Shown here piece by piece: positions 28,065 to 36,728 of a stretch of 64,000 nt of DNA; the first letter of the stretch is position 1; each line of letters opens with the position of its first letter. The position numbers were made by a program, and so were the translations under genes. This DNA is from JAUIAI01 sp963732405 (GTDB lineage Bacteria > Pseudomonadota > Gammaproteobacteria > Burkholderiales > Burkholderiaceae_E): NCBI GenBank assembly GCA_963732405.1, contig CAVSZG010000001.1, positions 1,116,001-1,180,000 on the forward strand. The letters are read 5' to 3'. The notes under the pieces were generated by a model. It saw only the letters and a program-made list of their open reading frames with translations, searched no databases and was not told the origin of the DNA.

Positions 28065-28976
28065 CTATCGGCGGCGGGGGTCGAATTCGGTGGCCCTGGC
28101 GAAGTCCTGGTAAGCCTTGCGGGCGGCCGGTGTCGCTGCCTCGGGCAGTACGATGCGCAGCCGTACATACAGGTCGCCAGGCAGTGATGCCGGAATGCCG
28201 CGGCCCTTCAGACGCAGTCTGAGTCCGGTCTGTGAGCCGGGCGGCACCGTCAGGTCGATGGTTTCGGATGGCGATTGAATCGGGATGACCGTGCCCAGCA
28301 TGGCCTCCCAGGGCGTCACCGGCAAGTCCATCGACACGTCCTTGCCGTTGACCCGCCAGTCCGGCGTGTCATGAAATCGAACGATAAGGTAGGCGTCTCT
28401 ATCGAGGTTGTCCTGGGCCGGCACCTTGATCAACTCGCCCGCCTGGATGCCTTTGGGAATGTCGACGAGCACGCGACGCGACTGCGTCTGAGGCTGTCCA
28501 TGCGCGTCAAGAACCTGCCGGCGCAGGGTGACGGTGCGACGTGCGCCCTGGTAAGCATCGCGCAGATCGATCGAGATCTCGATCTGGTCGCGCTCGTCAG
28601 TCGCGCCAGTATCGGGCTGCAGCGTGTTCTGGGGGGGCACCGGTGGCGCGCTGTCGACACGATCGAACAGGTCGCTGAATCCGCGTCGGGTGTTCCTGCC
28701 CGTATCGAATGAGAAGCCGCGGGAAAAGTCGGGTGGTGCCGTGAACGGCCGGCCGGAGCCCGGTTTGAGCATATGCCGGTCGTAGGCGGCGCGTCGGTTG
28801 GGGTCACGCAGCGTGATATAGGCGACGCTGAGTTGTTTGAAGCGCTCTTCGGCGTCAGGCTCGCGGCTCACATCGGGATGCAATCGACGCGCCTGTCGTC
28901 GATAGGCCTGACGGATGGCGTCCGTGCTGGCCGATCGCTCGATGCCCAGGGTAACGTAGTGATCCGGTTGTGACAT
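28065..28976 (-). CDS. DnaJ C-terminal domain protein (CbpA-type co-chaperone)
   Basis: A 303-residue J-protein. Residues 1-70 are a J domain with the HPD tripeptide (RRLHPDVS) that stimulates DnaK ATPase. A Gly/Phe-rich segment (FSRGFSFDTGRNTRRGFSD) and two DnaJ C-terminal substrate-binding domains follow. The zinc-finger region of DnaJ is missing, as in CbpA. ATG 28976 begins exactly at the J domain (MSQPDHYVTLG); the frame stays open upstream but those residues read through the divergent ridA gene. No cbpM modulator gene is adjacent. Confidence 0.9.
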   Translation of the reverse strand: MSQPDHYVTLGIERSASTDAIRQAYRRQARRLHPDVSREPDAEERFKQLSVAYITLRDPNRRAAYDRHMLKPGSGRPFTAPPDFSRGFSFDTGRNTRRGFSDLFDRVDSAPPVPPQNTLQPDTGATDERDQIEISIDLRDAYQGARRTVTLRRQVLDAHGQPQTQSRRVLVDIPKGIQAGELIKVPAQDNLDRDAYLIVRFHDTPDWRVNGKDVSMDLPVTPWEAMLGTVIPIQSPSETIDLTVPPGSQTGLRLRLKGRGIPASLPGDLYVRLRIVLPEAATPAARKAYQDFARATEFDPRRR

Positions 28977-29145
28977 GGATGATATCGCCCGGTCGTCCCG
29001 TGTCGGGAAGTTGTCGGCGCTGGCGGCTCGGTTGAGATGCCGCCGCCATTTCGCGCCCCTGGATGGAAGGATGAACGTCCGCCCCATCGCTGCCCAGGAA
29101 CTAGTGCGCCAATCCGGCCGGCGCGGCATCGATTCGTGGGAAAAT

Positions 29146-29157
29146 CGGTTCGAACCG
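29146..29157. promoter_or_regulatory. 12-bp perfect palindrome in the dnaJ-like/ridA intergenic region
   Basis: CGGTTCGAACCG reads the same on both strands and lies 42 bp upstream of the ridA start, within the divergent promoter region. It is a candidate operator; it also resembles a tRNA T-loop, but no cloverleaf surrounds it. Confidence 0.3.
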
Positions 29158-29198
29158 CACGGTATCGGACCGGTGCGGTCATCATCCGGAGTCGCACC

Positions 29199-29663
29199 AT
29201 GTCGAGCATCGACGAATCCCTGGCCAAGCTGGGCATCAGCATTCCCGAGGTGGCCACGCCCCTGGGCAACTACGTCGGCTATACGATCAGTGGCAATACC
29301 GTCTATGTGTCCGGGCAGCTGCCGTTGGTGAATGGCAAGGTCGCCGTGACCGGCCAGCTCGGCGGCTCGGTGTCCGTCGAGCAGGGCTACGACGCGGCGC
29401 GCATCTGTGCCATCAACCTGCTTGCCCAGGTCAGACACGCCTGCCATGGCGACCTGGGCCGCGTGCGCCGGGTGCTGCGACTGGGTGGGTTTGTCAGCGT
29501 GACCAACGGATTCGTCGATGCGCCCAAGTGCATTAATGGCGCATCCGATCTGATGGTGAGCGTATTCGGCGACGCTGGCCGTCATGCGCGCTTCGCCGTC
29601 GGGGTGGCCAGCCTGCCGGCGCACGCTGCGGTCGAGGTGGACGGAACCTTCGAAATCGGCTGA
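29199..29663 (+). CDS. RidA family protein
   Basis: A 154-residue member of the RidA/YjgF/YER057c superfamily, in the longer subgroup that begins with an extra helix (MSSIDESLAKLG). It carries YVSGQLPLVNGK and the C-terminal RFAVGVASLPAHAAVEVD, including the conserved Arg expected to bind the substrate carboxylate in imine deaminases. Canonical RidA hydrolyses reactive enamine/imine intermediates; this subgroup has not been firmly assigned. It is divergent from the co-chaperone gene by about 220 bp. Confidence 0.9.
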   Translation: MSSIDESLAKLGISIPEVATPLGNYVGYTISGNTVYVSGQLPLVNGKVAVTGQLGGSVSVEQGYDAARICAINLLAQVRHACHGDLGRVRRVLRLGGFVSVTNGFVDAPKCINGASDLMVSVFGDAGRHARFAVGVASLPAHAAVEVDGTFEIG

Positions 29664-29763
29664 TCGGCGGTCGGGTCTTGAAACCCGGGTCTGTCAACCC
29701 CATCTGCCTCTGGTTGGTTAGTTCGGGGTGTTGCATGACACCGGTTCCATTCGGGAGGGCTCC

Positions 29764-30231
29764 ATGAATTCTGAATCCGCTGTTCAACCCACGTATCTCG
29801 AGTCGGCGGCCGTCGGGTCCCAGGCTGCACCCGTTGCGCCTCAAAAGGCCCGTTCGTCGGTCGGTGGTCTGTTCATCGCCGCCATCGTGGCCGGCTTCAT
29901 CGTGTTCTGGCCGGTTGGACTGGCCTTGCTGGTCTGGGCGCTCTGGCGCGATCAGATCACCCGATGGCCCCTGGTGCGCAAATGGATGGACAATCCCCGC
30001 GTGAGCATGCCGCAAGGGCTGCAGTCCGTCATGACGCGCAAACCGGACAATGTCGCGCTGGCCCGGTATCTGGAGGGTGAGCAGCAGCGGCTCAAGGCGG
30101 AACAGGCAAAACTCGACGAACTGGTGCGTGCCTTCGAGGCCTTCAAAGCGGCCGAGCGGCGATCCAGCGATCAACGCGATTTCGAGAACTTCCTGCGCCA
30201 GCACGAAGCGGGCGACACCCCGCGATCCTGA
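29764..30231 (+). CDS. DUF2852 family membrane protein
   Basis: A 155-residue protein with one strong hydrophobic segment (FIAAIVAGFIVFWPVGLALLVWALW, shown here only by its ends FIAA to VWALW, residues about 38-62). A cytoplasmic-looking, charged, coiled-coil-prone C terminus follows (EGEQQRLKAEQAKLDELVRA). The FWPVGLALL core is what I associate with DUF2852. Start 29764 is supported by GGGAGGG four bases upstream. Function unknown. Confidence 0.8.
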   Translation: MNSESAVQPTYLESAAVGSQAAPVAPQKARSSVGGLFIAAIVAGFIVFWPVGLALLVWALWRDQITRWPLVRKWMDNPRVSMPQGLQSVMTRKPDNVALARYLEGEQQRLKAEQAKLDELVRAFEAFKAAERRSSDQRDFENFLRQHEAGDTPRS

Positions 30232-30242
30232 TTGGTGCCAGG

Positions 30243-31199
30243 TCAGTCGCGAGCCGCTCCACGCTCGCGACTGCGCATACTGCGGTTGACCAGCGGGGCG
30301 AGCAACAGGGGCGCGAAGTACATCGGTATCTGCGCCACGCCGGCAAAGAGCGAAAACGTCTCGCCGGCCGTGCCAGCGGTGACCGCCAGCATCAGGCCCA
30401 TATTGCGGTTGCCGGTGAGTAGTGCGGCCGACCAGGCGATGGTCGGCCCGGCCCGGCGAAACAGCAGATAACCTGCTGCGTGGTGGAGCAGGCCCGCCAC
30501 GCAGGCGAGCACCAGCAGCTGGGCGATGTGCAGCGGATCGGCGAACAGTCGATCCGTTACCCCATCCATGACTGCAATGGCAAAGATCAGCAACAACAAG
30601 ACATTGATGCCGGCCATGAACTCATCATTTCGCGCGAGCCGGTCAACGCCGACCAGGCGCCGGATGATCACCCCCAGCGCGAACGGTGCAGCGACCACCG
30701 TGCTCACCCAGCCGAAGAATCGGGCGATATCGACGTCGATGCCGGCTTCGGGCAGTACCAGTGCAACGATCGGTGTGAGACTCAGGGGCAGCAGAATGGT
30801 CATCAATACCGAGGCGAGCAGGGTCTGTGTCGCGTCCAGTCGCAGGATCAGGGCAAAGGCGGCCACTGAACCGATCGGTGGTGCGGCGGCCTGCAACAGC
30901 AAGGCCACCGCGAACACCGGCGGCAGGCCAGCCATGCCGACCAGGCCCCAGATCAACAGCGGACTCACGATCAATTGCCAGCCCGCCAGCAGGAGGGTAA
31001 GCAACGGGCTGCGGATCGCAGACATCAGGCGGAGCCAGTCCAGCCGGATGATGACCGCGGTGAGCGTGCCGATCACGGCCAGCGTGAGCAGGGGCCGCAA
31101 CAGACTCGCCAGATCGGGCAGCAGGATGCCGATGAAAACGGCAATGGGCAGAGACCCTCGCGCATGTCGACCCAGCCATCGGACAGAGTTTGTTAGCAT
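30243..31199 (-). CDS. Bile acid:sodium symporter-like transporter
   Basis: A 318-residue, almost wholly hydrophobic protein with about nine or ten spans, consistent with the BASS/SBF-like fold. Features include a Pro-containing mid-protein span (LQAAAPPIGSVAAFALILRL) and a polar NRNMGLML stretch in the second half. BASS proteins move organic acids with sodium; arsenite (ACR3) homologues are more distant. I use ATG 31199; a TTG two codons upstream is possible. It converges on the DUF2852 gene. Substrate unknown. Confidence 0.75.
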   Translation of the reverse strand: MLTNSVRWLGRHARGSLPIAVFIGILLPDLASLLRPLLTLAVIGTLTAVIIRLDWLRLMSAIRSPLLTLLLAGWQLIVSPLLIWGLVGMAGLPPVFAVALLLQAAAPPIGSVAAFALILRLDATQTLLASVLMTILLPLSLTPIVALVLPEAGIDVDIARFFGWVSTVVAAPFALGVIIRRLVGVDRLARNDEFMAGINVLLLLIFAIAVMDGVTDRLFADPLHIAQLLVLACVAGLLHHAAGYLLFRRAGPTIAWSAALLTGNRNMGLMLAVTAGTAGETFSLFAGVAQIPMYFAPLLLAPLVNRSMRSRERGAARD

Positions 31200-31235
31200 T
31201 CCCAAAATGCTGCTGCCTGCTCCAGAAGTGGGCGT

Positions 31236-31252
31236 GATGCGCCAGACGCATC
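31236..31252. promoter_or_regulatory. Inverted repeat in a divergent promoter region
   Basis: GATGCG and CGCATC flank a 5-bp spacer between the symporter-like gene and the GldA-like ATPase gene. It could bind a dimeric regulator of either gene; no regulator gene is adjacent. Confidence 0.2.
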
Positions 31253-31313
31253 GCTACGATTATGCCGGGCGCAGCGCTACCCTCAGTGCACACAGACAGG
31301 AAGGACCGAATCG

Positions 31314-32273
31314 ATGACACTTGTCGAGGCACGTGGCTTGAGCAAGCGTTTTGGCCGATTTCATGCGGTGCGTGAGGTCAGCTTTGCGGTTTCGCGAGGT
31401 GAAGTGACGGGTTTCCTGGGCCCCAATGGCGCGGGCAAATCGACCACCATGAAGATGCTCACCGGCTTTCTGCCTGCCGATGCAGGCCAGGCGCTGATCG
31501 GCGGAATCGATGTGGCGCTCGATCCGATCGCCAGCAAGCAGCGCATCGGTTATCTGCCCGAAGGCGCGCCGGCCTACGGTGACATGACGGTCGCTGCCTA
31601 CCTGCAATTCATCGGCCGCATGCGTGGCCTGGGCGGGTCGGCATTGCGCGAACGGCTGGGCGACATGGTGGCCCAGGTTCAGCTCGAACCGGTCTGGAAC
31701 CGGCGAATCGAGAATCTGTCCAAGGGCTTCGCGCGGCGAGTGGGCATCGCCCAGGCCTTGCTGCATGATCCCGAAGTCCTGATTCTGGACGAGCCCACCG
31801 ACGGTCTGGATCCGAATCAGAAGCACGAGATGCGTGCACTGATCCGCCGGATCGCACCCGACAAGGCCATTGTCATCTCCACTCATATTCTCGAAGAGGT
31901 GGAAGCGGTTTGCACGCGGGCGATCATCATCGCCGATGGTCGCATCGTGGCCGATCAGACGCCCCAGGAACTGATGATGCGCGAAACCTCCGTTCGCCGG
32001 GTCCAGGTCATCGTGAATCGCGATCAGGCCGCCCTGGTGCTGGACAGTTTCTCGCCCGAAGCGGGCTTTCATGAGGTCAGTGCGCTCGAACATGTCGGTG
32101 CGACCTCGCGCCTGCTCATCGAATCCACGCGCGATGATTTCAGCGCGGCCGACGTGGCCGACCGGCTGGGTGCGGCCAGTATCCGTTTCGAGGAAATCAC
32201 CACCTACCGACCCCGACTGGAAGACGTGTTTCGGCGCATCACCCGTGGCGAGCGGGATGGAGCAAATTCATGA
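31314..32273 (+). CDS. ABC transporter ATP-binding protein (GldA-like)
   Basis: A 319-residue ATPase with Walker A GPNGAGKST, signature LSKGFARRVGIAQAL, Walker B VLILDEPTDGLDP and the H-loop STH. A C-terminal extension of about 90 residues (DUF4162-like) is typical of ABC-2 exporters. A clear AGGAAGGA precedes the start. The next three genes make it part of a GldA-GldF-GldG-type set. In Bacteroidetes that set supports gliding; related sets in Pseudomonadota occur without gliding and have no agreed role. Confidence 0.92.
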   Translation: MTLVEARGLSKRFGRFHAVREVSFAVSRGEVTGFLGPNGAGKSTTMKMLTGFLPADAGQALIGGIDVALDPIASKQRIGYLPEGAPAYGDMTVAAYLQFIGRMRGLGGSALRERLGDMVAQVQLEPVWNRRIENLSKGFARRVGIAQALLHDPEVLILDEPTDGLDPNQKHEMRALIRRIAPDKAIVISTHILEEVEAVCTRAIIIADGRIVADQTPQELMMRETSVRRVQVIVNRDQAALVLDSFSPEAGFHEVSALEHVGATSRLLIESTRDDFSAADVADRLGAASIRFEEITTYRPRLEDVFRRITRGERDGANS

Positions 32274-33016
32274 GCACCGGTTTTGTCCACACCACCCGCA
32301 CCGTGTTCGCGCGCGAGTTGGCCAGCTATTTCGCCACGCCGCTGGCCGCCGTGTTCCTGGCGGTGTTTTTAGCGCTGTCCGCCGGCATGACATTTTTTCT
32401 CGGCGGCTTCTTCGAACGCGGCCAGGCCGATCTGATTGCGTTCTTCACCTGGCATCCCTGGTTGTTCCTGATCCTGATGCCGGCGATCGGCATGCGGCTG
32501 TGGGCCGAGGAGCGGCGCTCAGGCACCATCGAGTTGTTGATGACACTGCCCGCGTCGCCCTTATCGCTGGTGTTGGGCAAGTTTCTGGCGGCCTGGGTGT
32601 TCGCCGGCATCGCATTGATCCTGACCATGCCTTTGTGGCTGACCGTGAACTGGCTGGGCTCGCCCGACAATGGGGTGATCGTCGCCAGCTACCTGGGCAG
32701 CTGGTTGATGGCTGGTGCATTTCTGGCGGTCTCCGCGCTGGTGTCGGTGCTGACCCGAAACCAGGTGATCGCCTTCATCGTGGCAGTGATCGTGAGTTTC
32801 CTGCTGGTGATGCTGGGCAGTGAACTCGTGTTGAGCGCATTGCGCGGCTGGTTGCCCGCCTCGGTCACGGAATGGTTCGCCTCGATGTCCTTCCTGAATC
32901 ATTTCGGTCGGCTCTCGCGCGGTGTTCTAGAGGCCGGCACCGTGTTCTTCTTCACCTCGTTGATCGTTCTGTGTCTCTGGCTCAATGCTCAATTTCTTGA
33001 TCTCAAGCGTGGCTGA
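32270..33016 (+). CDS. ABC-2 type permease (GldF-like)
   Basis: A 248-residue ABC-2 permease with six predicted spans, beginning VFARELASYFATPLAAVF (the usual 'inside' helix before span 1). The motif MRLWAEERRSGTIELLMTLP is the conserved cytoplasmic coupling helix of this class. It overlaps the ATPase gene in an ATGA and would form the exporter channel. It is 75 bp from the GldG-like gene. Confidence 0.9.
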   Translation: MSTGFVHTTRTVFARELASYFATPLAAVFLAVFLALSAGMTFFLGGFFERGQADLIAFFTWHPWLFLILMPAIGMRLWAEERRSGTIELLMTLPASPLSLVLGKFLAAWVFAGIALILTMPLWLTVNWLGSPDNGVIVASYLGSWLMAGAFLAVSALVSVLTRNQVIAFIVAVIVSFLLVMLGSELVLSALRGWLPASVTEWFASMSFLNHFGRLSRGVLEAGTVFFFTSLIVLCLWLNAQFLDLKRG

Positions 33017-33091
33017 AGGCCGTCACGATCGGTCGCTCGCCAGCCGGCGGCGTCGGACCATCATGACCGCCCGAAGGCAGGAGTCTGTTGC

Positions 33092-34990
33092 ATGACTGAT
33101 TATTTGGCCCGTCTGTCCCGCGGTACGCGAATCGCGCTTGGCGCGTTTGCTGCCATCGTGCTGTTCGGCGCACTGAACGTGCTGGTCGGCCAGTGGCTCA
33201 AACCGGTGCGTCTGGACCTCACCGCGCAACGACTGTTCACGCTGTCCGATGGCACCCGGCAGGTACTCGCCTCGCTCGATGAGCCGGTCCATCTGCGCCT
33301 GTTCCTGTCGGGTAATCTGGTCGATAGCGCACCCTCGTTGGCCACTTATGCCACCCGCGTGCAGGAAACCCTGGCCGCGTATGAGCGTCAGGCGGGGGGC
33401 AAGCTGCGCGTTGAGCTCATTGATCCGAAGCCCTTCTCGGATGCCGAGGACAGGGCGGTAGGGCTGGGCGTGACGCCGATCGCGGCGGGCAATGACACCT
33501 CGGTGTTCTTCGGTCTGGCCGCAACCAATTCGACCGACGGCAAGGGCAGCATTCCGGTGTTCAGTCCGGACCGGGAACCGTTTCTTGAATACGACCTCAC
33601 GCGCATGATCGTGGAGCTTGGTCGGCGCGGCAAGCCGGTGCTGGCGCTGTTCGATGGCGTCGGCCTGGCCGGCAACCCCATGACCCGCCAGCCCGAGCAG
33701 CAACTGCTGGTGCAGGCGCGCCAGTTCTTCGACGTGCGTCTGCTCAGAACCGATGCGAGCGAACTGCCGGCCGGCACGCGGCTGGTCATGCTCGTGCATC
33801 CGCAGAAGCTGTCGACCCAGTTGTTGTATGCAATCGATCAATGGACGCTCGGTGGCGGGGCGACATTCATCTTCGTCGATCCCTATGCGGAAACCAAACA
33901 GGGCCTGCGCCCCGGCATGCCGCCCGACCAACCGGCTTCCGACCTCGCGCCCTTGTTCGCGGGCTGGGGCATCGGCTGGGAACCCGACAAGGCCATCGGT
34001 GATCCGGTCAATGCGCTGTCCAGCAATCGCCCCTCGACGGGCGGTCGAGAGGTCTCGGTTCCCACCGTGCAATGGCTGGGTCTGCGCGAGGATTCACTGG
34101 CGCGGAATCATCCCGAACTCAGCGAACTGAACAGCATCCTGTTGACCACGGCCGGGCAATTCACCCAGACCCGTGAGGGCATCACGCTTGACCCCTTGCT
34201 GGTGGCGTCGGCCAGTGCCGGTACGATCAATGCCGCGGCGGCCGGCGATCCGGGTGGTGACCCGCGAGCCCTGATCGCCGGCATCAAACCAACCGGAACG
34301 CGGCCCGTTCTGGGCGCGCGGGTAACTGGCGAACTGAACACGGCATTCCCCGACGGCAGACCGGCCGAGTCCACGCGTGAGGGTGAACATCGGGCGCGAT
34401 CCGCCGGTGCGCTCAATCTCGTGGTCGTCGGTGATGCCGACATGTTGATGGACCGCAACTGGATGCGTCAGCAGCGGCTGCTGGGCCAGGCCGTGACCAC
34501 GGCCTTCGCCAACAATGGCGATTTCGCGCTCAATCTGGCCGAACAGATGGCGGGCGGGGCGAGTCTGGTGGATCTGCGCGGTCGCGGTATCTCCTGGCGA
34601 CCCTTCGACCGGATCAATGACATCGAGCGCGATGCCCAGGCCCGTTATCTGAGTAAGGAGCAGGCGCTCACCACCCGTCTGCGCGAGACCGAGTCGCGCC
34701 TGGCCGAACTGAGCCGCAAGTCGGGTGAGGGCGGAGCCTTGCTCTCGGCCGAGGGCACGCGGGAGATCGAACAATTCCGCGCCGACCTGCTCGCCACGCG
34801 CGCCGAGTTGCGTGACGTGCAGTTCAACCTCAAGTCCGATGTCGAGCAGCTCAAGACGCGGCTGATCGGTGCCAACGTCGGCCTGGTGCCGGTGATCGTG
34901 GCGGCCATCACCTTGTTGTTTGCCCTGCGCCGACGCAATCGGGCCGTACCCGGGCGGCGCGAGCCGACCCCGACAGGAGATGCGCGATGA
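33092..34990 (+). CDS. GldG-like ABC-associated membrane protein
   Basis: A 632-residue protein with one N-terminal span (IALGAFAAIVLFGALNVLVG), a large extracytoplasmic region of the GldG/'uncharacterised ABC-type transport system' family (KPVRLDLTAQRLFTLSDGT near residue 38), a coiled-coil-prone stretch at about 525-595 and one C-terminal span (VGLVPVIVAAITLLFALRRR). AGGAG lies 9 bp before ATG 33092. It overlaps the DUF4340 gene in an ATGA. The external domain probably binds substrate or cell-wall material, but this is not shown. Confidence 0.88.
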   Translation: MTDYLARLSRGTRIALGAFAAIVLFGALNVLVGQWLKPVRLDLTAQRLFTLSDGTRQVLASLDEPVHLRLFLSGNLVDSAPSLATYATRVQETLAAYERQAGGKLRVELIDPKPFSDAEDRAVGLGVTPIAAGNDTSVFFGLAATNSTDGKGSIPVFSPDREPFLEYDLTRMIVELGRRGKPVLALFDGVGLAGNPMTRQPEQQLLVQARQFFDVRLLRTDASELPAGTRLVMLVHPQKLSTQLLYAIDQWTLGGGATFIFVDPYAETKQGLRPGMPPDQPASDLAPLFAGWGIGWEPDKAIGDPVNALSSNRPSTGGREVSVPTVQWLGLREDSLARNHPELSELNSILLTTAGQFTQTREGITLDPLLVASASAGTINAAAAGDPGGDPRALIAGIKPTGTRPVLGARVTGELNTAFPDGRPAESTREGEHRARSAGALNLVVVGDADMLMDRNWMRQQRLLGQAVTTAFANNGDFALNLAEQMAGGASLVDLRGRGISWRPFDRINDIERDAQARYLSKEQALTTRLRETESRLAELSRKSGEGGALLSAEGTREIEQFRADLLATRAELRDVQFNLKSDVEQLKTRLIGANVGLVPVIVAAITLLFALRRRNRAVPGRREPTPTGDAR

Positions 34991-36153
34991 ATGCCGGTTC
35001 ACTCGCCCGATTGCTCGTCGTGAGCTTGATCGCCGTGGCGGGCGCCGGCGTCAGCGCCTGGCTGGGCCGGTCGGACAACGGTTCTGACCAGCGTGGCGAA
35101 TCCTTTGTGCCGGGCATGATCGGCAAGGCCAATCAGCTCACGCGTCTGAGTTTCGATGCAGGCAACTGGCAGGCTGTGCTGGTGCGACAGGATCAGGGCT
35201 TCGTCGACGAGGCGTCTGGATTTCCGGCCGATCCACAGGCGATCCGCGCCTTGCTCACGGCAATGGCCACATTGACCATCGAGGAGCGCAAGACCAGCGA
35301 CCCGACCCGCTATGCCGATCTCGATCTGGGCGATCCGGGTACCGACCAGGGCGCAGGCAAACGCATCGAGTTGTTTGCCGGTGATGCGCCGGTGGCGCGC
35401 ATGGTGCTGGGCAAGCGCGATATGTCGGTCGGTGGCACCAGTGGTGGCGTGTTCGCCAGGCGGCTGGACGAGCCGCAGTCCTGGTTGCTGCGCGGTGCCC
35501 TCGATCTGCCGGACAGTCGCACCGGCTGGTTCGACACCTCATTGGTGAGCGTGCCAGCGGCAAAGATCACGGCGGTTCGCCTTCTGGCAAACGATGGCGC
35601 GAGCCTCGACTTCGCCTCGCCTGCTGCCGGCCAACCGCTGGCATTGAAGGATGTGCCGGCGGACCGCCGCGCCGCGAGCGCCCGTTTGACCCGGCTGGCC
35701 GGTCTGCCAGGCAATCTGCGCTTTCAGGCGGTGCGCCGGGCAGATGCCGCGGTGAGTGTCGTCGGGTCGGCCCTGTTCACCACGGCGGATGGATCAACCG
35801 TGACGATCGAGCGACTGAGCCAGCCGGCCGGTGCCACGCCCGATGGCAAGACCGAAACGGCGGCCGATGCGAAGGCCGATGCGAAGGCCGATGCGAAGGC
35901 CGATGCGAAGGCCGATGCGAAGGCCGATGCGAAGGCCGATGCGAAGGCCGATCCACCGTCGCCGACCGGGCAATGGGTTCGCCTGTCTGCGTCGATTGCC
36001 GGTGACGACGGCCGGGCCCTGCTCGGTGATCTTGCCACCCGCACCGACGGGTTTCACTTCCAGCTCGCCGACAGTGATGTCGAACTGCTGATGCCCGATC
36101 AGGCGCAATGGCTGGAGCCAGCCGATCCGCCGGCGGCCGGGAGCCGACCCTGA
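34987..36153 (+). CDS. DUF4340 protein with seven-fold Lys-Ala-Asp-Ala repeat
   Basis: A 388-residue protein anchored by an N-terminal span (LLVVSLIAVAGAGVSAWLG), followed by a DUF4340 domain containing SFDAGNWQAVLV and ELFAGDAPVARMVLGKRD. Genes for DUF4340 proteins commonly follow GldG-like genes, as here. Residues about 295-322 consist of seven AKAD units, a highly charged helix-forming or flexible insert absent from the family core. The gene overlaps GldG by four bases and the ChaC gene frame by 46. Confidence 0.85.
   Translation: MNAGSLARLLVVSLIAVAGAGVSAWLGRSDNGSDQRGESFVPGMIGKANQLTRLSFDAGNWQAVLVRQDQGFVDEASGFPADPQAIRALLTAMATLTIEERKTSDPTRYADLDLGDPGTDQGAGKRIELFAGDAPVARMVLGKRDMSVGGTSGGVFARRLDEPQSWLLRGALDLPDSRTGWFDTSLVSVPAAKITAVRLLANDGASLDFASPAAGQPLALKDVPADRRAASARLTRLAGLPGNLRFQAVRRADAAVSVVGSALFTTADGSTVTIERLSQPAGATPDGKTETAADAKADAKADAKADAKADAKADAKADAKADPPSPTGQWVRLSASIAGDDGRALLGDLATRTDGFHFQLADSDVELLMPDQAQWLEPADPPAAGSRP
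35869..35952 (+). repeat. Seven identical 12-bp tandem repeats
   Basis: Seven perfect copies of GCGAAGGCCGAT encode Ala-Lys-Ala-Asp within the DUF4340 gene. The identity of all copies at the DNA level points to recent expansion, and the unit length keeps the frame. Confidence 0.98.
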
Positions 36154-36689
36154 GCGGCCAGCCGGTCTGGCTGTTCGCCTACGGGTCGCTGATCTGGCGA
36201 CCCGACTTTCCGTTTCTCGACCAGACGCTGGCTGCGGCCTGCGGTTGGTCCCGGCGCTTCTGGCAGGGTTCGCATGATCATCGCGGCACCCCGGACTCGC
36301 CGGGCCGGGTGGTGACCCTGGTGCGAGACGTCTTAGCGAGTTGTGCCGGCGTGGCCTATCTGCTGGACACCGAGACCCTGACGGCCACCTTCGAGGCGCT
36401 CGATCACCGCGAAAAGAATGGCTACGCGCGAGAGTCCATCATGCTTGATGCTGGTTCCCGCGGAATTATCGATGCCGTGGTCTATCGCGCGCCACCCGGC
36501 AATCCGGCCTGGCTGGGTGATGCGCCTATCCCCTCGCTGGCGGCGCAGATCGCCGCCTCATCGGGGCCGAGCGGGCACAACGCCGACTATCTGTTCGGCC
36601 TGGCACAGGCCCTGCGGTTGCGCGGCATCGATGATCCGCATGTGTTCATGCTCGAGTCTGAGGTGAGGGGTTTGCTGGCCGGCGCCTGA
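36108..36689 (+). CDS. Gamma-glutamylcyclotransferase, ChaC family
   Basis: A 193-residue ChaC-like protein with LFAYGSLIWRPDF (substrate-binding YGSL loop) and the catalytic-glutamate segment EALDHREKNGY. The family converts gamma-glutamyl compounds such as glutathione to 5-oxoproline. The only ATG before the domain (36108) overlaps the preceding gene by 46 bp; a rare CTG start near the end of that gene would remove the odd N-terminal 14 residues. It may be translationally coupled to the DUF4340 gene, but a functional link is not evident. Confidence 0.88.
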   Translation: MAGASRSAGGREPTLSGQPVWLFAYGSLIWRPDFPFLDQTLAAACGWSRRFWQGSHDHRGTPDSPGRVVTLVRDVLASCAGVAYLLDTETLTATFEALDHREKNGYARESIMLDAGSRGIIDAVVYRAPPGNPAWLGDAPIPSLAAQIAASSGPSGHNADYLFGLAQALRLRGIDDPHVFMLESEVRGLLAGA

Positions 36690-36728
36690 GGCGGGCGGCC
36701 CGATCGCTGATCGCCCCGGCGCATGCGA

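Noticed and set aside
29140..29160. tRNA-like GGTTCGAACC stretch
   Set aside because: No acceptor stem, anticodon arm or CCA end can be built around it; it is better described as a palindrome.
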